Shown here: piece by piece, positions 36,297 to 45,151 of the stretch
How the letters are laid out: the number at the start of each line of letters is the position of its first letter
How positions within the stretch are numbered: the first letter of the stretch is position 1
Source of the DNA: UBA12567 sp964598425
GTDB lineage: Bacteria > Planctomycetota > Phycisphaerae > Phycisphaerales > SM1A02
Reading direction: 5' to 3'
Length of the DNA stretch: 57,062 nt
Assembly: GCA_964598425.1 (NCBI GenBank)
Contig: CAZRBV010000019.1
Span: forward strand, 1-57,062
Notes under the pieces: model-generated
What the model saw: the letters and a program-made list of their open reading frames with translations, nothing else
The model's database searches: none
What the model was told of the DNA's origin: nothing
Position numbers and translations under genes: made by a program

Positions 36297-37855
36297 GGCA
36301 TCCCTCCTGCTGAAGCAAGTGTCTCGGTGGAGTTCGTAACCACATCAGGGAAGGCTGCCAGTGTGTCTGCGATCGCCCCACTCATGGCGTCCATGGCGAT
36401 GTCAGGCTGCACGCCGAGCAGAGTGCACCCGATCGCCAGCGGAACCAGTACGACGATTTCGCGCATCGACAGGTCGGCGGGGAGTGGACCATGATCACCA
36501 GCCGGTTCACGCAGCGGGCCGAAGACGACCTTGCCGACCATAATCAGCAGGTACATCGCTGCCAATACCATTCCGAGGGCGGCGACCGCGGCAAACCATG
36601 GTCCAAGGACGCCCGGATATGCGCCAGCGTCTCCAGCAGCAAATGCGCCGATCAAACACAGAAATTCACTGACGAATCCGTTCAGTCCCGGCAGCCCAAC
36701 GGAGGCCAACACGAAGAAGACCATACAGGTCGACCAGACCGGCATCTTCTTCGCCAGTCCACCAATCTCGCCCATGTCCCGCGTGTGATAACGCTCGTAC
36801 ATCATGCCGATCAGAAAGAACAGTGCGCCAGTCGAGAGGCCGTGATTAATCATGTAGAGCACAGATCCCTGAAGCCCGAGCGGGTTCAGGGCGAAGAGCC
36901 CAAGCACACAGAACCCGAGGTGACTGACCGACGAGTAGGCCACCAGTTTCTTGACATCGCTCTGCACCCAGCAGATCAGCGCGGCGTAGAGAATGCCGAT
37001 GATCGACAGCACTGCAATAAAGGGTGCCCAGTCGACGACCGCCGCCGGGACCATTGGGAGTACAAATCGATACAAGCCGTATGTGCCAAGTTTGAGAAGG
37101 ACGCCGGCCAGAATGACGGAACCCGCCGTCGGCGCTTCCGTGTGAGCAAGAGGAAGCCAGGTATGAACCGGGAAGAGTGGAATCTTCACCGCGAAGCCTG
37201 CCATCAATGCCAGCAGTACCCACGCCTCCTCGGTACTCGTCATGGCGGTCGATGCAAACTGTGTCAGCACCGGAATCGAGAATGACCAGACACCGGAGTG
37301 CTCCGCAGAGGCCCAGGCAACATACAGGAAGCCGACCAACGCAAGGATCGAACCGAGGAATGTGTAGATGAAGAACTTGATGCTCGCCCACGTGCGATTC
37401 GTGCTGCCATATATGGCGATAAGGAAATACATCGGAACGAGCGTGAATTCGAAGCAGATATAGAAGAGGAGCAGGTCACGCGCGAGGAACACGCCTGTCA
37501 TCGCCGCCGTCAGTACAAGCAGCCAGGCGTAATACTCGCGAACTCGTTCGGTCACCGCCGTAAATGAGCCGAGTATCGCCAGCGGCATCAGCAGCGCCGT
37601 CAGGAGCACGAGCATCATCGAAACCGAGTCGGCTCCGAGGGTGAAGGTGATTCCAAACTGGGGAAGTACTTCACGCGTGAATTCGAGCCCCCAGCCACCG
37701 GTCCCCCACCCGCTGAATTCAATTGCTGCAGCTGTTGCGATTCCGGTTGTGGCGAGCGACGCAAGCAGTGCGAGTCCTCGCACGACGCGGAGCGGCACAA
37801 AACAGACCGCAATCGCAGCGGCAATCGGCACCAGGAGCAGAAGGACGCCCAACAT
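36293..37855 (-). CDS. nuoM: NADH-quinone oxidoreductase subunit M
   Basis: The 520-residue protein has about 14 membrane helices and the antiporter motifs KIPLFPVHTWLPLAHTEAPTAGS (around residue 235) and VAYSSVSHLGF, with the Lys and Glu residues of the proton channel. The ATG at 37855 is used because it overlaps the nuoL stop by one base (TGATG) and starts directly with the first membrane helix; the open frame before it (37856-37981) lies inside nuoL and is not coding. Confidence 0.96.
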   Translation of the reverse strand: MLGVLLLLVPIAAAIAVCFVPLRVVRGLALLASLATTGIATAAAIEFSGWGTGGWGLEFTREVLPQFGITFTLGADSVSMMLVLLTALLMPLAILGSFTAVTERVREYYAWLLVLTAAMTGVFLARDLLLFYICFEFTLVPMYFLIAIYGSTNRTWASIKFFIYTFLGSILALVGFLYVAWASAEHSGVWSFSIPVLTQFASTAMTSTEEAWVLLALMAGFAVKIPLFPVHTWLPLAHTEAPTAGSVILAGVLLKLGTYGLYRFVLPMVPAAVVDWAPFIAVLSIIGILYAALICWVQSDVKKLVAYSSVSHLGFCVLGLFALNPLGLQGSVLYMINHGLSTGALFFLIGMMYERYHTRDMGEIGGLAKKMPVWSTCMVFFVLASVGLPGLNGFVSEFLCLIGAFAAGDAGAYPGVLGPWFAAVAALGMVLAAMYLLIMVGKVVFGPLREPAGDHGPLPADLSMREIVVLVPLAIGCTLLGVQPDIAMDAMSGAIADTLAAFPDVVTNSTETLASAGGMP

Positions 37856-40056
37856 CAGACGGATCCTCCTGGCCAACCGAATTGCATAAAGAGGGCCATG
37901 AGAAGCAGAATGATCATCGCCCCGCCTGCCATCACCACTGCCAACGACTGCACAGCACCAGCCTGCAGCGGCTGGAGCCACCGGGCGACTCCCCTGGGAA
38001 TCCTCGCAACACCGTCAACCAGGATGCCGTCAATAATGAAGCGATCGAAAGCGTAGAAGATGTGGCCGAGAATCCACAGCGGCGCTCGAATGACGGCGTG
38101 GTAGAACTCGTCCACATACCACTTCCGCTCCATCGCCCGTGGCAGCCATCCCAGCCACACCTGCGAAAGCATCCAGCGGCGGAGCGCATCGGCATGGTCA
38201 CGTTTCCAGAGGTGCAGCCAGGCTGCAAAGAACAGACCGATCATCCCAACCGTTCCGGAAATCCAATACATCGCAACGTGCGGATCCATCCCGAAGATGA
38301 GGGCGTGAGCATGCGAGTCGCCATGGCCATGTACTCCAGCGTCTCCGGTGCCCCCGTGAGCGGCATCGCCAGGGTGGAACCCGGGTATGCCCTCGCGGGC
38401 CGTGGAGTCATGCACCATGTCCGCCACCCAGCCACCTGCCAATCGCTCGTCCGCCTGATTTGACATGAAGTATGGCAAGGCCGCCACGAGCGCACCTATT
38501 GCGAGAATGACCAGGACCCCGTTGATTGCCAGTCGTGGCGCGTGTGGGTGGAATTCGCCTGCGTGGCCGTGGTCATCATCACCATGATGATCGTCGCCAG
38601 CTTCGAAAGCCACGGGGCCGGCGCAGACCCTGAACCAGACCCGGAAGGTGTAGTAGGCCGTCAGCCCGGCCGTCACGATCGCCAACCAACCGAGAATCCG
38701 GAATCCAGGGCCCTGCGTCACGAACGCCTCGGCCAGAATGGCGTCCTTCGAGAAGTAGCCTGATGTCAGTGGGAACCCTGCGAGGCACAGTGCGCCGATC
38801 AACATGGTCCATGAGACGATGCGCCACCCGGGCAGATGCCTGAGCCCTGAGAGCTTGCGAAGATCAAGTTGCCCGGCAAACCCATGCATAATCGCGCCGC
38901 ATGTAAGAAAGAGCAGCGCCTTGAAGAACGCATGTGTGAACACATGGTAGGCGGCGCCGTATGTCGTCAGCACGCCAAGGCCGAGGAACATGTACCCGAG
39001 CTGCGAGACCGTCGAGTAGGCCATGATTCGTTTGATGTCGTACTGGGCCATGCCGATCGTCGCGGCAAGCAGCGCTGTCAGACCACCGACCCATGCCACA
39101 ACCTGCAGCGACACCGGCTCCAGAAGGAAGAGTGGATAGGTCCGGGCAACCAGATAGATGCCTGCAGTCACCATCGTCGCAGCGTGAATCAGCGCCGACA
39201 CCGGAGTCGGTCCCTCCATCGCGTCGGGCAACCATACGTAGAGCGGCAACTGAGCCGACTTACCGAAGGCGGCAAGCATAAGGAGGAACGGTATGGCCGA
39301 TGTCGTCCAGCCTTCGAAAGACTCCCGCCAATGCTCACTCTGCAGAACCGTCGTCAACTCGTCGTACTGCACCGTCCCGAAAGTCACCCAGATGAGATAA
39401 ACAGCCAAGGCGAGGCCAAGGTCTCCGATCCGGTTGACGATAAACGCCTTCTTCGCAGCCGCGACTGCTGCGGGCCGCTGGTAGTAATAGCCAATCAGCC
39501 AATACGAGGCGAACCCGACGCCTTCCCAGCCCAGATAGAGCATCAGGAGATTGTCCGACAGAACCAGCGAGGCCATGGCGAACAGGAAGACGCTGACACC
39601 AGCAAAGAACCGGCTGTATCCCTTGCCAAGATCGGGTTCCATGTATTCGCTGGCGTAGATCGTGATGAGCGTGCCGAGGCCCGTCACGAACATGATCCAC
39701 AGCAGCGAGAGCGAATCGATATAGAGCGAGAAGTTCGCAGAGAACGACTCGAGAACGCCGCTGCCCCAACTGACGTTGATCCAGTCGAACAGATGCACGA
39801 CTTCGCCAGGTGGTTCGTAATTGAGATAGAGCATCACCGAAGTGACGAAGGCTCCTGCCAGCGCAGCCGATGTGATGACGGCTGGCAGCTTTGATCGCAC
39901 TCGCAATGCGGCGCACAGACCGCAGAGCACCAGCGATACCAGCGGCAGCAGAAGGATCAACCCAGCCCATGCCAGCTGGGGCGCAGCAATAACTTCGGAC
40001 ACCGGCACGGCAGGTGTTCCAGGTGCCACAAGCGGCATGAGCAGTCCGTGGAGCAT
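37855..40056 (-). CDS. nuoL: NADH-quinone oxidoreductase subunit L
   Basis: The 733-residue protein is longer than E. coli NuoL (613). It has the antiporter core with WLPDAMEGPTPVSALIHAATM and AYSTVSQLGYM. Two hydrophilic, His-rich loops interrupt the C-terminal half: about residues 485-505 (DDHHGDDDHGHAG) and about 560-590 (HGGTGDAGVHGHGDSHAHA). The C-terminal helical extension (lateral helix) is present. It overlaps nuoK by one base. It pumps protons in complex I. Confidence 0.96.
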   Translation of the reverse strand: MLHGLLMPLVAPGTPAVPVSEVIAAPQLAWAGLILLLPLVSLVLCGLCAALRVRSKLPAVITSAALAGAFVTSVMLYLNYEPPGEVVHLFDWINVSWGSGVLESFSANFSLYIDSLSLLWIMFVTGLGTLITIYASEYMEPDLGKGYSRFFAGVSVFLFAMASLVLSDNLLMLYLGWEGVGFASYWLIGYYYQRPAAVAAAKKAFIVNRIGDLGLALAVYLIWVTFGTVQYDELTTVLQSEHWRESFEGWTTSAIPFLLMLAAFGKSAQLPLYVWLPDAMEGPTPVSALIHAATMVTAGIYLVARTYPLFLLEPVSLQVVAWVGGLTALLAATIGMAQYDIKRIMAYSTVSQLGYMFLGLGVLTTYGAAYHVFTHAFFKALLFLTCGAIMHGFAGQLDLRKLSGLRHLPGWRIVSWTMLIGALCLAGFPLTSGYFSKDAILAEAFVTQGPGFRILGWLAIVTAGLTAYYTFRVWFRVCAGPVAFEAGDDHHGDDDHGHAGEFHPHAPRLAINGVLVILAIGALVAALPYFMSNQADERLAGGWVADMVHDSTAREGIPGFHPGDAAHGGTGDAGVHGHGDSHAHALIFGMDPHVAMYWISGTVGMIGLFFAAWLHLWKRDHADALRRWMLSQVWLGWLPRAMERKWYVDEFYHAVIRAPLWILGHIFYAFDRFIIDGILVDGVARIPRGVARWLQPLQAGAVQSLAVVMAGGAMIILLLMALFMQFGWPGGSV

Positions 40057-40388
40057 CACTCTCGAAGCTCCGTCCACGCTTCTGCATCAAGCGTGGCGCG
40101 GCGGCGGTGCAGAAGCACAACCAGCGCGAGCGCAAGTGCCGCTTCGGCAGCAGCCACGGTCAGGATGAAAATCACAAAGACCTGTCCCGAGAAATCCCAA
40201 TACCAGCGGCCAAATGCCACCATGGCTACGACGACTGCCTGAAACATGAGTTCGGTGCACAGGAACATCACGATCAGGTTGCGGCGCGAGACGAATCCAG
40301 CCAGACCGATCGACATGAGTACACCGCTGACCAGCAGTGCGTGAGCCAGTGATACTGATCCCATAGCCGAAGCGAGCAGGCACATCAT
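40056..40388 (-). CDS. nuoK: NADH-quinone oxidoreductase subunit K
   Basis: The 110-residue protein has three membrane helices with the two conserved glutamates of NuoK, in FLCTELMFQAV (about 45) and AAAEAALALAL (about 81). The ATG at 40388 overlaps the nuoJ stop by 4 bases; ATG 40385 is an alternative. Part of the E-channel of complex I. Confidence 0.95.
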   Translation of the reverse strand: MMCLLASAMGSVSLAHALLVSGVLMSIGLAGFVSRRNLIVMFLCTELMFQAVVVAMVAFGRWYWDFSGQVFVIFILTVAAAEAALALALVVLLHRRRATLDAEAWTELRE

Positions 40389-41311
40389 GCGTCCACCTCG
40401 CCCGATTCGGAAGCGGCGACCGCCGCAGCAAGATCCTCTTCAGCATGATCGATCTGGCGGCGAGCGAGCACCACGGCGCCGAACATGGCCATCAGCAGAA
40501 TGACGCCGGCCAGTTCCAGACTGGCCGGGAAGCGAGCGACGAGGCTCCATCCAACATGCGATGTGTTACCCGGAGCAGTCAGCGGCACGTCCACCGCATC
40601 GCCAGCTGACGACCTGGCATGGAGTACAAGCTCATTGCCCTGCACAGCGATACTGCCGTCAAGGGACTCTGGCAGCACGATGTCCGCTCCAATCTGGCGC
40701 TGCACGGCCCGTGGCGTCTTCGCAAGGAGTGCCGCGTCAGCACGAAGTCTGTCGGCGTCGGACGCTGCCGGGGCCAGGTCATTCAAACCGGTGAACGTCA
40801 CATTGACCACGACAGCCATGAAGAGTGCGGCCACACAGACCGCTGCTGCAGGATCTCGTGGGCTGCGGTCATACTCGGGCGCTTCTCCCTGATGCGACGC
40901 GTCGGAAGCCTGCTGCGCGAGCATGAGGACGAACATGTATGTAATCAGAATGGCGCCGGCATAGACGATGACAAGCGCGAAGGCCATGAAGAAGGCTTCC
41001 AGCATCACCAACATGCCGCAGACGCTCATTACCACGAGCACGAAGAACAGGGCCGAATAGACCGGGCGGGGTGACCGAATCATCTGCACGCCCGCGGACA
41101 CAGCTGTTGCAGCGAAGACCAGAAAGAAGACTTCGATGGTCACGTCACCGACTCCGCCCGGAATCGTCGAGGCCAACAGGAACAGCCACACAAGCCCCGC
41201 CAGCCCAATCACGCCCCCGCCCGCGCGAGCTGGACCCGCACTCGACGAAAGTACGATCAGCAGTCCGGCGGCCGCCACGGCGGTGGCGATATAGGGAAGG
41301 ATGGAGTCCAT
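40385..41311 (-). CDS. nuoJ: NADH-quinone oxidoreductase subunit J, with extended loop
   Basis: The 308-residue protein has about five to six membrane helices including ALVIVYAGAILITYMFVLML, the glycine-bulged helix of NuoJ. It is longer than the usual 165-200 because of an extra external loop of some 90 residues (about 175-265) before the last helix. The frame is open far upstream, through the divergent pgsA and pgpA genes, but that part is antisense. The ATG at 41311 precedes the first helix, with GAAGG upstream. It is the first gene of the nuoJKLMN operon. Confidence 0.92.
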   Translation of the reverse strand: MDSILPYIATAVAAAGLLIVLSSSAGPARAGGGVIGLAGLVWLFLLASTIPGGVGDVTIEVFFLVFAATAVSAGVQMIRSPRPVYSALFFVLVVMSVCGMLVMLEAFFMAFALVIVYAGAILITYMFVLMLAQQASDASHQGEAPEYDRSPRDPAAAVCVAALFMAVVVNVTFTGLNDLAPAASDADRLRADAALLAKTPRAVQRQIGADIVLPESLDGSIAVQGNELVLHARSSAGDAVDVPLTAPGNTSHVGWSLVARFPASLELAGVILLMAMFGAVVLARRQIDHAEEDLAAAVAASESGEVDA

Positions 41312-41405
41312 CCGAGGCCTTCTGATGCGGCGAGGGAAGTCGCCTGGGGAACATCGATCTGGGGGGATCCGGAGGCGTGGGCGTCGTGAAGACGCGGAAG
41401 ATAAA

Positions 41406-41435
41406 GCCCCCACGTGATCGCGGCAAGGTGGGGGC
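41406..41435. promoter_or_regulatory. Inverted repeat between nuoJ and pgsA
   Basis: GCCCCCAC (41406-41413) and GTGGGGGC (41428-41435) form a perfect 8-bp inverted repeat around a 14-base loop, inside the 160-base divergent gap between nuoJ and pgsA. Read on the minus strand it is followed by TTTATCTT, weakly like a terminator or attenuator. It may also be an operator. No T tract follows on the plus strand. Confidence 0.45.
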
Positions 41436-41471
41436 ATGGCCCAATCCGGCCAACCGAGTAGGATCCCACCA

Positions 41472-42116
41472 ATGCCCAGATCCGTGCTTCGCCACATTCC
41501 GAATCTGCTGACGATGGCGAGGGGGCTCATGGCCATCATGTTTTTCATTTCCATCAGTCTGTACCGGTATCCGGATGAGGGAATCGGCTGGCTTGTCGTT
41601 GCCACGATCCTGTTCATTCTCGCGGCGGCAACCGACTTCCTCGACGGCTTCCTGGCGCGGCGATGGAAAGTGGTCACCGGGTTCGGTCGGGTGATGGATC
41701 CCTTCTGCGACAAGTTGCTGGTGCTCGGGGCGATGATCTGCCTTGCCGGACCGCGGTTTGCCGTGCCGGAGTGGTCCACCGCCGAATACTTCGTGTCCAC
41801 GGCCTCGGCATTGACGCCGTGGATGGTCGTCATTGTGATCGCCCGCGAACTGTTCGTCACGAGCATTCGGGGCATGGCTGAAGCGGCCGGGATGGAATTC
41901 GGCGCGAAATGGAGCGGCAAGGCCAAAATGGTCCTGCAGTCCGTCGCGATTCCCGTTGCCATGGTGCTCATTCTGGCGGCGCCGCCCGCCGCCCATCCAT
42001 GGTCTGCCTGGACAATACGTGGTTTCATGTGGGCCGCCGTGGCTGTGACGGTCGTGTCCGGCCTTCCGTACGTCGCCGCGTTGCCCGCCCTTCTTCGTGG
42101 CCAGAGCAAGGCATGA
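41472..42116 (+). CDS. pgsA: CDP-diacylglycerol--glycerol-3-phosphate 3-phosphatidyltransferase
   Basis: The 214-residue protein has the CDP-alcohol phosphatidyltransferase signature DG-x2-AR-x8-G-x3-D-x3-D, here DGFLARR followed by GRVMDPFCDK at about residues 59-81. It has several membrane helices. It makes phosphatidylglycerophosphate for phospholipids in the inner membrane. ATG 41472 is used because the conserved N-terminus (RHIPNLLTMAR) starts there; it has AGGA 8 bases upstream, which also lies within a TAGGAT hexamer. The stop overlaps pgpA by 4 bases. Confidence 0.93.
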   Translation: MPRSVLRHIPNLLTMARGLMAIMFFISISLYRYPDEGIGWLVVATILFILAAATDFLDGFLARRWKVVTGFGRVMDPFCDKLLVLGAMICLAGPRFAVPEWSTAEYFVSTASALTPWMVVIVIARELFVTSIRGMAEAAGMEFGAKWSGKAKMVLQSVAIPVAMVLILAAPPAAHPWSAWTIRGFMWAAVAVTVVSGLPYVAALPALLRGQSKA

Positions 42117-42595
42117 GGGGCAAACTCCTGCTCGCCACAGCGGGCGGCCTGGGGTTGCTCAAGCCGGCGCCCGGAACGTGGGGATCGCTGCCTCCTGCCG
42201 TCATTGCCGCAGGTCTGGCCTACGTCGGCGAATCGCTCGTGATCGGCGCGATGGTGACCCTTCTGGTCCTCGGCACGGCCGGATCGATTCTCCTGGCTGA
42301 TTGGTACGAGGAGTTTTTCGGCCGCCATGACCCCGGGGAAGTCGTATGCGATGAAGTGGCAGGGATGTCGCTGGCCCTCCTCATCATGCCCTGGAGCTTT
42401 GATGCTGCGGCCCCATGGTGGCCGATCGCCCAAAGCGGAATTGTGTTTCTGGCCTTCCGGGCATTCGACATCACCAAGCCACCACCCATCGGCCTCAGCC
42501 AGAATCTGCCGCGGGGCTGGGGCGTGCTGGTTGACGACCTCCTCGCCGGGCTGGCCGCGGCCGGTGTGGGTTGGCTCGTGCTGCTCGCATTCTGA
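42113..42595 (+). CDS. pgpA: Phosphatidylglycerophosphatase A
   Basis: The 160-residue protein has the PgpA signatures PAPGTWGSLPP (about 17-27), DPGEVVCDEVAGM (about 72-84) and FDITKPPPI, and several membrane helices. It removes phosphate from phosphatidylglycerophosphate, the step directly after PgsA. ATG 42113 overlaps the pgsA stop (ATGA), so the two enzymes are made together, a neat pathway pair. Confidence 0.93.
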   Translation: MRGKLLLATAGGLGLLKPAPGTWGSLPPAVIAAGLAYVGESLVIGAMVTLLVLGTAGSILLADWYEEFFGRHDPGEVVCDEVAGMSLALLIMPWSFDAAAPWWPIAQSGIVFLAFRAFDITKPPPIGLSQNLPRGWGVLVDDLLAGLAAAGVGWLVLLAF

Positions 42596-42646
42596 ACCCA
42601 TTGAATCTGGCATTACCATGCCCGGTTCACGAAGGAGCTCCCACGC

Positions 42647-44590
42647 ATGCGATTCCGCATTCCCGTCCTGGTGTGTGTTCTTGCCGCAGCCCCGCTTGCA
42701 ACCCGTGCCGATGACATTGGCGGCGGCGAGGTTGTCCCGAACCGCGAGGGCATCACAGGGTTCTCGCCCGAGTGGGATGACTCCGAGTTCGATCTCGCTG
42801 GCTACTTCGACGGCCTCGATCCCGATGCCGCAGTCTGGTATCAGCATGTTCAGACCCTCGCAAATCCGTGGTTTGGCGGGCGACGCCCGGGAAGCCACGG
42901 CGATGACCTCACAGCCGAGTACATCGTCTGGAATCTCACGCAAGCGGGCCTGGAGCCAGCATTCGCCGATGAGGCCGGGCAGATGTCCTGGCGGCAGCCC
43001 TTCTCCTTCACGCTGCAGAACACGCCGCCTGACGTGCGGGGTGCAGCGTTGTCAATCGCCGCTGAACCACTTCAACGCGGCGAAGACTTCGACGTCCTCG
43101 CCAATAGCGGCAGCGGGGATGTCAGGCTGCCACTGAGTTTCGCTGGCTACGGCATCGAATCAGGGCGAGACGGCTATACGTCCTTTGACGAGAGTGACGA
43201 CTTCACCGGACGCGCCGTGCTGCTGCTGCGATACGAGCCGCTTGATGCAGACGGCGACAGCCTGTGGACACCGGGCGACTTCTCGCGTCACAGCGGCATT
43301 CGAGCCAAAGTGCGGGCGCTGACCGACCGCGGTGCTGCGGCCATTCTGCTGGTCAACCCAGAGACAGCCCACGGGTCCACGGACTTGGAGACTCCGGAGT
43401 CCTCGCTTGGATTCGGTCCCCCATCCGACATTCCGATTCTCCACATTTCACCTGGCACCGCAGGAGAAGCCGTGAGGTATTGCGCCGGCGGCGAGTCCAC
43501 GCTCGCGAATCTGCAAGAAGCTGCAAATGCGCTTGATACGCCGGAAGGTGACGTCGTGCACTTCAGCGATGACAACACAATCAGCATCAGCACCGACGTC
43601 GCGCCGCATGCCTACAACACATGGAATGTTGCAGGCATCCTTCCAGGTCAGGGCGGGCTCGAAGACGAGTGGGTCGTACTCGGGGGACACTACGACCACC
43701 TCGGACATGGCTACACCGGGTCACGAACTCCGGGAGACCACCGGGTACATCCCGGGGCCGATGACAACGCCTCTGGAGTCGGCTCGCTTCTGATTCTGGC
43801 CGACCGACTCGCAACATCTGCCCGCAGCGATGAGGCGCCACGCCGGTCTGCAATCGTCGCATTCTTCGGCGGTGAAGAAGCCGGACTCCACGGTTCAACC
43901 CACTTTGTGGCGCAACCCCCAATTGACCTGAGCCGAACCAACCTGATGCTCAACCTCGACATGATGGGACGCCTCCGAGGCGGAACGGTTGCGTTGACGG
44001 GAAGTGGAACGGCCGCCGAGTTCGATGAACTTCTTCCGAGGCTCGTCGAGCCAACCGGACTCGTCGTCAAGACCACGCCCAGCGGTTTAGGGCCATCGGA
44101 CCACTCCAACTTCTACCGCGAGGACGTTCCGGTGCTGTTTTTCTTTACGGGGATTCATGATGACTACCACACCCCGCGCGACATCGCGTCCAGAGTCAAT
44201 CCAGAGGGCACGGTTCGGATCATCGACCTGTGCGAGCGAATCCTGAATGAGACGCTGCACAATGAATCGCCACTCACGTTCGCCGAGGCCACCGCGGGAA
44301 CTCCGGGGCGAGAGTCGGGCAGTCGCGTGCGGCTCGGAGTCATGCCCTCGTACTCGACGGCAGATGAGCCCGGCGTCCTGATCGACGGTGTCAGCGAGGG
44401 CACAAGTGCCCACGACGCCGGCATCAAGGAAGGCGACATCATCGTGGGTTGGAACGGCGAGACGATTGAGGGCGGGGCGGACCTCATGCGGAATCTGCGG
44501 GCGCACGAGCCGGGCGATCAGGTCACGATCACGATCGAACGGGACGGCGAGACGATGGATCTGCCGGTCACCCTCAAAAGCAGCGAGTAG
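42647..44590 (+). CDS. Secreted M28 metallopeptidase with PA and PDZ domains
   Basis: The 647-residue protein has a signal peptide (VLVCVLAAAPLATRA), a protease-associated (PA) domain (about 135-290), an M28 aminopeptidase domain (about 318-550) and a PDZ domain (about 560-645). Zinc ligands are visible: His348 (GGHYDHLG), Asp372 (GADDNASG), Glu410/411 (GGEEAG), Asp438 (LDMMG) and His485 (SDHSNF). It is probably a periplasmic or secreted zinc aminopeptidase. GGAG lies about 10 bases before the ATG. Confidence 0.93.
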   Translation: MRFRIPVLVCVLAAAPLATRADDIGGGEVVPNREGITGFSPEWDDSEFDLAGYFDGLDPDAAVWYQHVQTLANPWFGGRRPGSHGDDLTAEYIVWNLTQAGLEPAFADEAGQMSWRQPFSFTLQNTPPDVRGAALSIAAEPLQRGEDFDVLANSGSGDVRLPLSFAGYGIESGRDGYTSFDESDDFTGRAVLLLRYEPLDADGDSLWTPGDFSRHSGIRAKVRALTDRGAAAILLVNPETAHGSTDLETPESSLGFGPPSDIPILHISPGTAGEAVRYCAGGESTLANLQEAANALDTPEGDVVHFSDDNTISISTDVAPHAYNTWNVAGILPGQGGLEDEWVVLGGHYDHLGHGYTGSRTPGDHRVHPGADDNASGVGSLLILADRLATSARSDEAPRRSAIVAFFGGEEAGLHGSTHFVAQPPIDLSRTNLMLNLDMMGRLRGGTVALTGSGTAAEFDELLPRLVEPTGLVVKTTPSGLGPSDHSNFYREDVPVLFFFTGIHDDYHTPRDIASRVNPEGTVRIIDLCERILNETLHNESPLTFAEATAGTPGRESGSRVRLGVMPSYSTADEPGVLIDGVSEGTSAHDAGIKEGDIIVGWNGETIEGGADLMRNLRAHEPGDQVTITIERDGETMDLPVTLKSSE

Positions 44591-44660
44591 GGCCTCGTAC
44601 CTCCCCCCGGGGCGTCAGGCTGCCGGGGCTCAGGTGTGGTACTCGCCAGGGAAAGGCCAT

Positions 44661-44684
44661 CGGGGCGGGCTTTCACCCGCCCCG
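44661..44684. terminator. GC-rich hairpin between convergent peptidase and RNase P genes
   Basis: CGGGGCGGG (44661-44669) and CCCGCCCCG (44676-44684) form a perfect 9-bp stem with a six-base loop between the 3' ends of the M28 peptidase gene and rnpB. It can fold on either strand. No T-run follows on either side, so it is a weak or Rho-aided terminator, or an RNA 3'-end stabiliser. Confidence 0.5.
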
Positions 44685-44694
44685 ACGCTCGTCT

Positions 44695-45078
44695 GTGGAC
44701 GTAAGCCGGATTCTGTTCCCTGCCTCGCGGTCCTTGACGGCTCGGCTGGGCGGCGACCATTCATCTAGGGCGCCCGTCTCCGAACGCCTCGAGCACGCGA
44801 CCCGTCCTCATCCCGCGGACCACGGGCCGGAAGGCCGAAGCCATCCGCGAGGACTGCTTGCGCTTGCACGCGGTGGGGTTTGCCCTGCCTCGGCTGTCAC
44901 CAGCCGAGCGGTGCGCTCTTACCGCACCATTTCACCCTTACCCGCCGAAGCAGGCGGTATTTTTTCTGTGGCACTTTCCCTGGCCCAACGCGGGCCGGTG
45001 GGAGTTACCCACCACCGTGTCCTGTCGTGTCCGGACTTTCCTCCGCCCCGCGATGCGAAGCGGCGGTCACCTGTCCAC
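44695..45078 (-). ncRNA. rnpB: RNase P RNA (bacterial class A)
   Basis: Conserved landmarks are present on the minus strand in order: GAGGAAAGTCCGGAC near the 5' end, GGTAAGGGTGAAATGGTGCG in the middle, AGGGCAAACCCC, CCTAGATGAATGG, and the 3' ACAGAATCCGGCTTAC. GTGGAC (45073-45078) and GTCCAC (44695-44700) pair as helix P1, which sets the ends at about 384 nucleotides. It is the catalytic RNA that matures tRNA 5' ends. Confidence 0.97.
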
Positions 45079-45084
45079 CATGGC

Positions 45085-45090
45085 ATTGTA
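45085..45090 (-). promoter_or_regulatory. -10 element of rnpB
   Basis: TACAAT on the minus strand lies 6 bases upstream of the position where P1 pairing begins, as expected of a promoter for a structured RNA. A weak -35-like GTAGCA is 16 bases further upstream. Confidence 0.5.
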
Positions 45091-45151
45091 GAGCAGATTG
45101 CCCGCGTGCTACGGATGGTCGCCGGGCCCCCACTGCCCCTATCCTCCCGGC

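Noticed and set aside
37856..37981. Longer N-terminus for nuoM
   Set aside because: The extra residues lie inside nuoL and are not hydrophobic; the ATG that overlaps the nuoL stop starts the first membrane helix directly.
41312..42943. Long open frame on the minus strand upstream of nuoJ
   Set aside because: It lies antisense to pgsA, pgpA and the start of the peptidase gene, which have strong family motifs; GC-rich DNA commonly gives open antisense frames.
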